From Haemonchus contortus (lineage: Eukaryota > Nematoda > Chromadorea > Rhabditida > Trichostrongylidae), in assembly GCA_000469685.2 (NCBI GenBank), contig LS997564.1, positions 21,796,960 to 21,860,959 of the forward strand: a stretch of 64,000 nt of DNA, given 5' to 3'. Numbering within the stretch: the stretch's first letter is position 1; each line of letters begins with the position of its first letter. Below, piece by piece: positions 43,020 to 53,840 of this stretch. A program made the position numbers and the translations under genes. The notes under the pieces were generated by a model, which saw only the letters and a list, made by a program, of their open reading frames with translations, was not told the origin of the DNA and did no database searches.

Positions 43020-44885
43020 CGGAGCTCCGCCCCCAAGGGGCGGGGCATGCGCCAGGATTGGGCGGGGTCATGGACTAATTCTTCTAATTCGGTCTCATAA
43101 CAGTCCAGACGCCGGGAAAAAATGTGCAAAGGTGAGGAATGGGTCAACAACTAAAATAAGGGAAGCTTACCGGCGGTGGGCGGAGCGTTCTCGCAGTGGG
43201 CGGTACTTTCCACAGAGATTCATAACTCAAGACTCAACGAAGGCATCGAGGCCAGGAAAAAAAGCAAAAGGGGTGAGCAAGGCCCTATGCGTGCTAGGCA
43301 TGTGTAGGCGTAGCGAAGCCCCGCCCACGGTGGGCGGGGCGTGCGTTAAGATAGAAGCTACTTTTAAAAAATGAGTGTAACTTCGTTCGGAAACGTTCTA
43401 GAATGCGGGAAAAAAGTGGTAAGAGGTAATGGAACAAGTGTGGCTGAATTCCCGAAGTGGGCGGGGTTGGCGTCAAAGTGGGCGGAGCTTAGATCAAAAT
43501 TTCATAACTCTGTTCAGAAACGTTCTAGAATGCGGGAAAAAAGTGGTTAGAGGTAATGGAACAAATGTGGCCGAATTCTTGAAGTGGGCGGGGTTGGCGT
43601 CAAATGGGCGGAGCTTAGATCAAAATTTCATAACTCTGTTCAGAAACGTTCTAGAATGCGGGAAAAAAGGGGTGGGAGGTAATGGGACAAATGTGGCCGA
43701 ATCCTCGAAGTGGGCGGGGTTGGCGTCAAAGTGGGCGGAGCTTAGATCAAAATTCCATAACTCTGTTCAGAAACGTTCTAGAATGCGGGAAAAAGGGGTG
43801 AGAGGTAATGGGACAAATGTGGCCGAATTCCCGAAGTGGGCGGGGTTAGCGTCAAAGTGGGCGGAGCCTAGATCAAAATTTCATAACTCTGTTCAGAAAC
43901 GTTCTAAAATGCGGGAAAAAAAGTGGTAAGAGTTAATGGAACAAGTGTGGCTGAATTCCCGAAGTGGGCGGGGTTGGCGTCAAAGTGGGCGGAGCTCAGA
44001 TCAAAATTTCATAACTCTGTTCAGAAACGTTCTAGAATGCGGGAAAAAAGGGGTAAGAGGTAATGGAACAAATGTGGCCGAATTCTCGAAGTGGGCGGGG
44101 TTTGCGTCAAAGTGGGCGGAGCTTAGATCAAAATTTCATAACTCTGTTCAGAAACGTTCTAGAATGCGGGGAAAAAGGGGTGAGAGGTAATGGGACAAAT
44201 GTGGCCGAATTCTCGAAGTGGGCGGGGTTGGCGTCAAAGTGGGCGGAGCTTAGATCAAAATTTCATAACTCTGTTCAGAAACGTTCTAGAATGCGGGAAA
44301 AAAGTGGTAAGAGGTAATGGAACAAATGTGGCCGAATTCCCAAAGTAGGCGGGGTTGGCGTCAAAGTGGGCGGAGCTTAGATCAAAATTTCATAACTCTG
44401 TTCAGAAACGTTCTAGAATGCGGGAAAAAAGTGGTGAGAGGTAATGGGACAAATGTGGCCGAATTCTCGAAGTGGGCGGGGTTGGCGTCAAAGTGGGCGG
44501 AGCTTAGATCAAAATTTCATAACTCTGTTCAGAAACGTTCTAGAATGCGGGAAAAAGGGGTAAGAGGTAATGGGACAAATGTGGCCGAATTCTCAAAGTA
44601 GGCGGGGTTGGCACCAAAGTGGGCGGGGCTTAGCTCAAAAATTTATAACTTTGTTCAGAAACGTCCTAGAATACGGGAAAAAAGTGGGTAGAGGTAATGG
44701 AACAAATGTAGTCCCGAAGTGGGCGGAGCTGGCACAGGAAAGCGGGGCTAAGACCAAAAATTCATCTCTTCAAAAACTTTCTGGAATGCGGAAAAAATGG
44801 TTCAGAGCAGTCAAAAGAAGGGTGGTCAAGTTTACCGTGGGAAGGGTTTGCACTAGGGTGGACGGAGCTATGATCAACCACTAAT
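43020..44885 (+). repeat. 127-bp satellite array, about 11 monomers plus degenerate edges
   Basis: Monomers of 126-128 bp start near 43431, 43558, 43684, 43810, 43938, 44065, 44192, 44319, 44446, 44572 and 44698. Each contains TGTGGCCGAATTC, GTGGGCGGGGTTGGCG, GTGGGCGGAGCTTAGATC, TTCATAACTCTGTTCAG and AGAATGCGGGAAAA. The upstream 43020-43430 and the last units are diverged. Similar translated frames recur at 127-bp steps, but 127 is not a multiple of three, so these ORFs are by-products and not protein repeats. Confidence 0.95.
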
Positions 44886-45184
44886 AACTCTGCTCAAATA
44901 TATCGAGCGTGATGCTCTCAGCAGTTCAGCGTTCGAATCTAGAGAGAACTATCTTATTCTGATTATCCAACATTCCGCTGAATGACTCTATCGTGAATAA
45001 GTGGCCGTCGACATATACTGCGCGCGTTAGCGTGCATAGCCAAACTGGTCAAAATAATCGTGTTTAGACCGCCAGGAAGTCATGTGTACTTTCACTAGAT
45101 CATCTAATAAACGATCGCTGAAAAGTTACTAAGATAGCGGAATGACTGCGCCACTTTCCAATCTTTCTCGAAGTAGTAAAGCCT

Positions 45185-45337
45185 AATTTTGCGGATATGC
45201 GAAAGGTTTGTTGAATATATTCTTGTAGAGGAAATCAAGTAGATCATTTCTAGAAAAAACTCGAACTCAATGTTCAAATTCTATCGGGAAAAAAAAAGCC
45301 GCGAAAAAATCCGCAATAATTATGCATCAACCTAATA
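45185..45337 (-). mobile_element. Inverted mariner remnant, end fragment
   Basis: Reverse complement of about 42239-42400, including CTTGTAGAGGAAATCAAGTA and the terminus ATAATTATGCATCAACCTAA. Together with 42239-42835 it brackets the satellite array in inverted orientation. Confidence 0.8.
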
Positions 45338-45339
45338 GC

Positions 45340-47100
45340 TACTGATATCTCTCCCTAAGAATACCCAGTGGCCCTCAAGGGTAATAAGGAGGACCCTTTC
45401 GCACCCACAAACTCAACGGTGAGAGCATAGTGGGAGCCCCGCTACTGGCTCGCGCGGACTTGATCGATGTCACGTCAGGCGAGTGTCGAGGCGTATAGAT
45501 TGCAATATTCGTTCTAGGACCCACACACAATCTGATGCCTGGTGCTGATGCCGAGTGATGAGGCGATGTTTTTCTCCCATTCTTTTATTCTTTGTTGTTC
45601 TTTGCAGCCGCCATCCTTATTCTAATTTTCTACCTCAAAAGTCTGGAAAAGGTGGGCTATTCCTGTTGTTACTAGGTTCTTTTGTTTACTTATGTTGATA
45701 AGTGAATGAATTCTTGCTTGCCGTAGTCAGCTATTCGTACCAGGACCCACACCTACGCACTGACACACATTGAAAAATTCGCCCAGACGCCCCACTCTTC
45801 CCCACTCTTCTGCTCTCATTCTCGTCCAGCCCCCTTCTTAATGGTTTTTTGAAGTCTTGTTTCACTTTGGAAATACCGATTCACGCGGTTTCTTCGCTTT
45901 CGTCGGACTATCTTCTATCTGATTCTTCCATTTTTCGTCATAATTTGGATTACCCAAAATTATCGTGAGCTGTGCCTTTAAGTTTCATGCTAGGATTCAA
46001 TGCCTTCGGAGAGTAGAACGTGCGTATTTCTTCTGAACGTCTTTGAACAACTTTCTTCTCAGCTGTAATCCACATATCAAGGTGAAGGTAACAATAAAGA
46101 ATTCACGACTTCCAAACTGAGGTTTCTTTCTATACTAGCGTTTTGCAGGACCAACTAATCAGACAACACAACATCAAATGATTACGTGACAACCAACTCG
46201 GCCTTGTATTCGGGAGTACCAGTTTGGTAGTAGCTTAATAAACAGAGGTTCGAGTTGAAGGTGAAGCTCAGCATGAAGAGAAAGAAAAATAAAAACAAAG
46301 CAGAGGAACTTCGCGCTCACACAGAAAAAGAGAAACTATCAGCTTCTTCACTCCTAAGATGCAATCAATTTCCTGTAGATCTTCTGATCCTTGTAATTTC
46401 CTCATAACTGAACTCAACGACATTTCGAGGACCTAGATTTTGCCAGAAGACAAGCTCATTGATTTGGAGCTGGTTAAACATAGGAACGTTAGCTCGGAGA
46501 AGGTGAAAAAATTCAAACTTTTTCTTCTTCAAAAAAAAGAAGCCGATTTGACTGCTGTTCATGGCGCTCGAAGAAAGAAACGTTAGGGAGGAGGGTTCCC
46601 TTCCGATGACATCATTACAGAGTAGATTCAAAGAGGATATCATATAAGGAAAGGAACTTCGAGAAGTACAACAAGGCGTGATTGAAAAGAACAGACTCGG
46701 CGCGCAAGAGCGATGGGTGGCGCGGGTAACGAGTTGTAAGTGGAAACAAGTAAAAATTCCATTGCGCTTGGTCACAGCTTCGAAGTCGTCGTTTGGTGCA
46801 GCTGTGCTACTCAAATTGGCTTGGAAGCGCTAAGAGCGGAAGGGGGCGGCGCGACAACTCCAAAAAACCCATGTGAATCAAGTTGTGATTTGTGCTGCAC
46901 ATCGGGAACTTGAGCTACTATGGCCTGAATGTGCCGTAAAACGAAGAGACCCATATCAATGCAATCTGGAGTATTCCATCCATAATCTTATACATCAACG
47001 TTGAGATAAGTTCTCTTGTACATCTGGGTAGGGGGAGTTTTGTTTCTTCCACCCGGTTTACCGAGAACAAGGGTTCGGATTAGAATTCTCATCTTCACTA
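45340..47100. other. Intergenic stretch with one MITE end and one long minus frame
   Basis: ATTATCGTGAGCTGTGCCTTTAA at about 45960-45982 (first 20 bases diagnostic) is a lone TTAAAGGCAC-family right end. A 149-codon minus frame at 46814-46365 ends MFNQLQINELVFWQNLG and EFSYEEITRIRRSTGN; it may be coding, but no homologue or splice context is apparent. Confidence 0.3.
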
Positions 47101-47104
47101 GGTC

Positions 47105-47388
47105 AGGGGTGGTGTGGTGGTAAGTGGCCCCTTTCACACGCGCATGGTCACGGGTACGAATCCCGTATCAAAATCTGCCCAGACCAACGAAGTCTTCCTT
47201 CCCTCCGAGGTAGATTAATTGGTACCAGGCTCGTCTGGGAGGAAAGAAAAATCACTGACTTGTACATAGACTTGGCATCATACGCACTAATTACGCCACT
47301 ACGATTCTGAATGGAAGTCTGAATGTATGGGATTGATCCCTATGACGGGGTTGATTCATGCTCCAAGACTTCAGACTTTCAGACTTAT
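47105..47388 (+). mobile_element. tRNA-derived SINE
   Basis: A-box GGTGGTGTGGTGGTAAGTGG, B-box GGTACGAATCC near 47152, then GCCCAGACCAACGAAG and TTGGTACCAGGCTCGTCTGG, ending near ACTTCAGAC. This is the best-preserved copy in the window. Confidence 0.85.
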
Positions 47389-47389
47389 C

Positions 47390-48650
47390 TTCACTCAATC
47401 GCCTGAGGGGTGATCTTACTTAACTGGTTCCGTTATATTTAAAATATGAGATACGAAAACAAAGCATAAATCGTATGTAAAAATAAAATGGGCAACACCG
47501 TAAGTTAGGAAAATCGAAAATCGAAGAATCTATGTTGCTTATGGAGCATAGTTCTGATGACTACTGTTCGATTTTTTACATTTTGACGCACTATTTTGTA
47601 ATGTACCAATGTAGTAATAGAGCTCCCAAGTCACAAAATCGGTATTAGCTCAGCTGAATCGGGTCGAAAGCCTAGTAGTCAAGCAACCAAGCAGAAGCGA
47701 AGTCACGGCCCAGGAGAGGGTAGGTTCAAGGGCCTGAATTCGATCTTTCGACATGTCCGTTTCTGGCTACTGGTACTCAGCTTTACTTTTAGACCATATG
47801 GAAGAAATCCAGTGCACCACGCGATACACCGACATCTAAGATCTCACCCCTCAGTCACTAACATTCTCATAACCACATTGCAATGGAAATGGCCGATGAA
47901 AATGGAAAGTAGTGAAAGCAATAATTTCGGCTATCATTAAAAGTCCTTGGGGTTTTTCTTCTCATGCTCTCACTATATAATGGAAGGGGAGGCTCATTTT
48001 CCTTGAGGGCAAACACACATGGAAATACGGCAGTTGCAAGAAAGTTCTTGCGAGCTGCAGCAAATTTGAACTTGTAGCAGACTCTAGAGAGTGAACTAAG
48101 ACTTTTTTGTGGATGAAAATGGATAAACCAAGTAAGAAAGGGGGTTCTTGGAGAGGGCGAATCATAAGTTCAGTCCTAGGAATCAAATGATTGATTGTTT
48201 AACTGCATAGATTATTCCCTAAAATACTGGCTACAGGAGGCTTCGGTTCCCAGTGACTACGAAGATTTCTACTAATGAAAGCTTGGTAGAACGCCCGTTT
48301 CGATATTGGCTACGCTATTGGCGGGTACAAGGAAGAAGTAATTCATAGGGCGGGGCATGATAAAGAACAGAGCAAGAATGAACAGAATTAAATGTTTCAG
48401 CGGAATCAAGACAAATTCATAGAATTCATGATTTCTAATACATAGCACTCGAAGATCATCTCTAGTGTTGTTGTTGAGTAAGGCCGGTACAGTTGGAAGG
48501 GCAATTGGCGTTCAGAAGAACTTTTCATGGCGATGTTATCAGCGCCTCCAAGGGGTGCCACCGGGAACTGCTCGACTGTTGAGGAAATTCGGAAAGGTGC
48601 CGTCGAAGCAATAACTTCGGTTGTTCGCTCTGAGCTAGGCGAGATGAAGC
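47390..48650. other. Intergenic stretch, nothing recognised
   Basis: Short frames such as 48186-47962 (minus) have no domain. Phrases GAAAGCAATAATTTCGG and CCGTCGAAGCAATAACTTCGG (near 47916 and 48598) hint at an old repeat. Confidence 0.35.
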
Positions 48651-48659
48651 CTGGACGGC

Positions 48660-49230
48660 GGACGATTTATGGGTAAGCGTAACTTTGGATGGATAATGTC
48701 AGAGAGAAGGTATGCAAGGAGGAGAGTCCTACCGTATCCTCTTCTTGATAAGACGATTGATAATTGGCAGATCTATAGGGAGGCAAAGAAAGTCATGGCC
48801 TGCGCAAAAGCTGCTCATCATGGTAATATCGGCAAGAATATCAAAATGTGTGATGGGGGACGATATGATCATCGTCTTGCTAATGCCCTCCATTGCCAGA
48901 TCGAGAAGCTTTCTGTCATCAGCGGGGAAAATGTTCACCTTCTAAGAGACCGCACGGGAGCAGTGAAACGTTAGCAGGACAACTTTGAAAGTACTCTGCA
49001 ATTGGGTTTGCCCAAACGACTCCACTTTACACTCTTCCAGTACAGAAGATAGCAGCTAAGGAAACAAGAGTAGCTCTGAAAAAGATGATGTACGACAAGG
49101 GAACTGGTTCAGATGATTTGGCAGCTGATTTCTGGAAATTGCGGTGCTGCATTCCGGCAGCATAGCCAAGAAAGCTAAGTACCTATGGGATTTCCAAGAA
49201 ACGTAAAGTTCATTATGAAAAAAATTCCTA
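48660..49230 (+). mobile_element. RTE-type LINE fragment (before the RT domain)
   Basis: The frame at 48669-48974 reads DKTIDNWQIYREAKK, ACAKAAHHGNIG and GRYDHRLANALHCQIEKL, the connector between endonuclease and reverse transcriptase in RTE ORF2. After a frameshift, TPLYTLPVQKIAAKETRVAL and GTGSDDLAADFWKLR follow (to about 49150), the start of the RT domain. Truncated and frameshifted. Confidence 0.75.
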
Positions 49231-51590
49231 GGAATTCCCCCTAAGAATAAACCTGTGACCCCAAATATAGCACAAATGTGCTATATTCTGTGTGCTACCC
49301 ACAATATGTGCGCCGTAAATATTATATTAATCCAGAGAAAAATACAGATAATCTGCTCAATAATTTGAGTAAGGAAGGAATGGCATGCACTGGAAATTTT
49401 AACAATTACCTACATTGCGGTAAATGAATAAGATCCTAGGATTTGTATAAGTATACAAAAAATCGAAAATAACAGAAGAAGAAAAATTGACGATGATTGC
49501 AAGGTTTCCAAGCAGTAAATGATTTGGATTTGACTGCAAGAAGCAACAGAACCGTTCCATGATTCATGCTGTACTAAATGAAGGATGGCGCCCATTGCGT
49601 TACTTGGGTCCCCATGAAGCGAACCGTACCATGAACGTGTGGAAATGCTCGTCAAGGAATCTCTTTGGGAGACATTCTCTTATGATTACTCCATGACTAT
49701 AATAGTGTTTTACCGCGATTTCGGCTCTTTAATACGAGATTTCTTCATGGTTGATCTTGTGCTCCATTAGCCTGGATAAACCATGGAAACAGAAACATAG
49801 CTGGGAGACAACTTAATTTTCCGATAGTATATATAAGCCAGCATGGTGATTAGGAGAGTAAGTTAGAAGCTACATTCTATTATTTATAATATTCTAGAGT
49901 AAAGGGACTGCTATGAAAGCATTTGCGAAAAAGGCATGGCAGGCTTCGTGGATTCGCTCAGAAAGTGCAGTATTTTATTGAATCCACAAGCGACATAGTG
50001 GTAATTGAATGCCCTTTATGAAGAGAGTCTCTCACGAGCTAGCTACTTACTTACTTTTCTTAGCTCCTTTCTACAGATGGTTTCCATTCTGAGAAATAGA
50101 AAAATGCTAGGTTTTGCCACAATTAATTGAAGCTATTTCCTGATATATCGACGTAGCAAATGAATCCAACAAGATAAGGTCGTGTCGCTAGAATTTTGGA
50201 ACGAGCCATTTATGATCGATCGTGCCCTAGAACGGCCCACGCCTTCTCCATTCGGAATCTGGAGGACTTTCGGATGCGAATTTGGTTTACCCAATGGCTT
50301 ATGAACGAAATTGTTTTTGTCAAAAAAAAATCTGACACCAAGAAGAAGAAGAGCAGGAAGACCCGGTCAGTCGACGAAACGCTGAGCCGAAAATTCACTT
50401 TAGATTGTAGATGTGACGTGAGCGCCAAAAAATGGCTAGAATAAAGACCAACATTTCAATGTCACCATCCGTCATCGACCGCTCGTTGAAGCAGTTTCAC
50501 GTGATCTAATCGAGGGGCAAGACATGTGCAATTCTGCTTGAGACCGTCTTTGTCTGATGTTCGTGGCCTTTTTACACTATCATCTTGGCGCTCCGTGGAG
50601 CCCTTTCTGTCCAGCGCCGTTCAGAGAGCGTCCAGCATCCGGTTCGGAAGGAGCTACGAAGACTGGAAGACTTGATGAGTCTTTCGTCAGTCATTGTCGA
50701 ATCCCCAGCTCAGCTCTTTACTCGTTACTTGTCGCGATGCAATCTACCCATTTTGTGGAAACCCAGTCGAACTATGATGTCGCATAAGGAATCGTAAACA
50801 ATAGAGATTCCCCATTCTACCTATTATGTGAAACCCATGAGTTGTTCACATTAGCCATTATCTACATAATTCAAATAGAGTGGAGTGGAATGATAGCCAC
50901 AAGAGCAAGTTCACAGCAATTAAAGGCACCATTCACATCAATTTTGAGGGTGCCCTTTTCATGATGTATAACGGATAATTGGTTCAGAATAATGCAGTGC
51001 AAAGAATGTGAGGAAATCCGCAGAACTCTCGATATCTGGCTTCTTAAATCCAGTCAAATTGTGAGGTTGTACGAGGTTATGACGACAAAAGGGGTGTCTG
51101 GACGAGATTTCAGCCATATACAATTGCGTAAAGCGCTGGCTACAGTGTGCGTCCTGCCGAACTTGTTTTCCAACACTGCACACTTCGAGTGATCAGCTGA
51201 TCGAATTTTCGCTTCGTTTTGAATGATGTAGTCTTTGCAAACCCGTTGAAATACGGCCACTTTTGGGTGTTGTCTTCAGCGAGACCATTTTTGAGTTTCC
51301 ACCACGCGCTATTCGGACCGCTTTCACACCGGACAACCCCCCACAAGGCATAGGGCCCAGAGATTTGTGACAGCAGGGAATGACAGAATCCATTTCGTAC
51401 CGCAAATTGCGACATCAAACTAACAACATCCAATAAAGTGAAAGTTTATGATACGCTTTTGCGCATTACATCCATAGATTTGGAAAATCCCTTGAAATTG
51501 TGAAGATTCTCCAGACTGAGTAACCTGAACACTCCCCTCCAACAGAGCTCTAGCACAACTTTGCGACAGAATCACATCATTTTATAGGCG
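49230..51590. other. Intergenic stretch with scattered frames
   Basis: Frames at 50196-50444 (plus) and 51433-51140 (minus) are open but unassigned. A lone TTAAAGGCAC-like end (TTAAAGGCACCATTCAC) occurs near 50920, so part of 50.9-51.6 kb may be another worn MITE. Confidence 0.35.
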
Positions 51591-51593
51591 GTC

Positions 51594-52099
51594 TTAAAGG
51601 CACAGTTCACGATAACTTCGAGGTACCCGTTTTTTCCGAAGAGTGGAAGTTTAGATTGGGAATAGTTCATCGGTAGTAAAGAAAGCAAGAGAATTCGCTG
51701 ATTTCGAGAAAACTATGGCTCCTCAAAAGTAGGGAAAACAGAGGTTGGACGAGATTGCTATGTCGGAAATAACATGGAAGGGGTATTCGGACGAGATTTC
51801 AATTATTGCACAAAGTGCTGACAACATCAAGCCAGAACTGTACAGAACTGTCCTTCACTGTCGCTAAGGGTCATGACATGTCTTTTGAACTTCCTACATG
51901 GGTTCCCTTGTGATCGGTGCAGCCTACATTGCCGGTGAAACTCGTCCGAGGATACGCGCGGGCTACTCCTTGAGCCTTTATAACTCACTAACGAGGCCGT
52001 TTTCCGGCCCGATAGTGCCAGATATGGAATACGCGGGAGCCTTAAATTCATCGTGTGGGGAATCTCAGAAACTTTTTTTACCGTGAACTGTGTCTTTAA
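51594..52099. mobile_element. TTAAAGGCAC-family MITE, complete (reference copy)
   Basis: Ends TTAAAGGCACAGTTCACGAT and CGTGAACTGTGTCTTTAA are near-perfect inverses; 506 bp; no coding potential. It is the cleanest copy for defining the family. Confidence 0.9.
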
Positions 52100-52249
52100 T
52101 CGATGTGAAAGGGTTGAGTCTGAAAAAAAAGAGATACAATGTTTCCCAAACTTTTTGGTGTCTCTTCGAAAGTGGCTTACGTCATCTGTAATGGAAAGAC
52201 ATGATACACTTACATATAGAGGAGGCAGAGATATACCTCCGCTTTGTGA

Positions 52250-52395
52250 ACATCATACTCAGGAGATGAAAATCTGCAGTCGAAATGGCCCTTTATAATA
52301 AGATCTTTATTGCTAGATTTGTTTTTTGATACTGATCTCAAATCTATTTCCTATATTTCATTGAACGGAGTTGTTAGAGTGATCTTCAGCGAACA
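52250..52395 (+). repeat. Dispersed repeat A, copy 3
   Basis: TTTTTGATACTGATCTCAAA and CGGAGTTGTTAGAGTGATCT match the 23232 and 25440 copies with many substitutions. Confidence 0.55.
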
Positions 52396-52471
52396 CTCAT
52401 CAAAAACGAACATAAGATGCAATATGCCGCGAATTCAATGCCGGAGAGCAAAATTCGCCGAAATTCGCGAT

Positions 52472-52920
52472 TTAAAGGCATTATTCACGGCATTTCTAAG
52501 GTACTCTTCTTAGATCGAAAAGCGGAAGTATTGGTTGGGAGTAGGGCGTCGGAGGTGAAGGAAGCGAGACAAAGGCTCAAAAACCGAAACGTCGAAAAGA
52601 GTGAAGAATAAGGCTCCTCAAAAGTAGTGAAAATAGGGGTAGTACGAGGTTACCATGACAGGAATAACAGCGAAGGGGTATTTGGACGAGATTTCAGTTG
52701 TTGCGATTGAGCAAACAGTTGACTACATCAAACTAGAGCTAGCCAGAATTGTCATTCGCTGTTGCTGTAGGCCATGGCAAGTTGTTTGAACTTCTACATG
52801 GGTTTCCCTTGTGAACAGTACAATCTCTACAATGCCGTTGAAACTCGTCCACATCAGTACACACGATCGGGGACAATCTTTGAGCCTCTATAACGCCCTA
52901 TCCTATGCCTTTTTCCAGCA
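52472..52920. mobile_element. TTAAAGGCAC-family MITE, right end lost
   Basis: It starts TTAAAGGCATTATTCACGG and follows the family body to about 52915 (CTTTGAGCCTCTATAACGCC), then is replaced by Tc1-type MITE sequence. Confidence 0.7.
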
Positions 52921-53216
52921 CTCACAACGCCAACCACATTCATATTAGGTATTCGACTTCGGTCCTCAGATTTAAATCCTACGGAGAAAGGACTCCCAGA
53001 AGGACCACCAATCGTATTTCCAGTTGATTTTTTGTTCAAGCCTTTTTGGATATCTGGAACAAGATCAGATTGCAGGTTAATAGCGGTAAATACTCACACT
53101 ACGCCCATGCTACACATATTGAAATTTCGCTTGATTAGATCGAATAGGAAAGGAGTTACGACTGAAAATTACAATTGGAGTTAGCATTTCGCCGAATACT
53201 TTTGAGCGCTACTGTA
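52920..53216. mobile_element. Tc1-type MITE, left end lost
   Basis: Matches the right half of 8375-8903 (e.g. CAGGTTAATAGCGGTAAATA) and ends TTTTGAGCGCTACTGTA. Its missing left end abuts the truncated MITE at 52472. Confidence 0.7.
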
Positions 53217-53840
53217 TGTAGTACACGATTCGGCCGCAGATTTATCCTAGCGGAAAATCACACAAGCCACTTTCATTGTGGACTGCGCCTTCAACACATC
53301 CGAGCACGAATTCTTTTTTTTTTTTCTTTTAAAACGTGAAAAAGTGTGAATGGGGTAAGAAATGTGTATGAAAATCGCTTGCTATGAGTTGCGACCTTAC
53401 TGTCGGCTTACGAAGCTGACCCAGCTTCAACGTCAATGGTATGAGCGCAACTGATAGCAAGCGAAATCAACAATAAACAGCATCAACAATTCATTAATCA
53501 GTAGAAACCAATGCGATGTTATAGATAACGAAAGCAAAACCTTCAGAAATGTTTATGCAACTCGTTCATTCCTTACTGGAATTGTATGAAGGAGGAACAG
53601 AAGCGGAAACGTCAGCGTACACCAATGGAAGTTTACTTTGTGTACTGAGAGCTGGTGCCTTAGTGATATCAAGGGAAGGTTGTGAATCAACAAGCTACAA
53701 CACTTGAAAAAAATATAAACTTGCTTGTGAACAATAAATACCCTGCCTATTTCATTAGATGTTTAAAACAACAGATCATGAGAACGATAACAATCACCAC
53801 ATATTACACATAGTATTCTGTAGACCCCTAGTACAGATAC

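Noticed and set aside
43429..44884. Long repeated open frames that could encode a repeat protein
   Set aside because: The 127-bp unit shifts the frame at each step, and frames differ between monomers. It is a satellite.
43020..44885. CRISPR-like regular repeat array
   Set aside because: There are no unique spacers; whole 127-bp monomers are repeated, and the genome is eukaryotic.
46365..46814. 149-codon minus-strand ORF as a real gene
   Set aside because: No homologue recognised, no splice or poly(A) context, and Phe/Lys/Ser-rich low-complexity stretches. Kept only as a note in the intergenic entry.
51140..51433. Minus-strand frame thought to be a mariner transposase piece
   Set aside because: Only loose resemblance, no catalytic motif and no terminal repeats around it.
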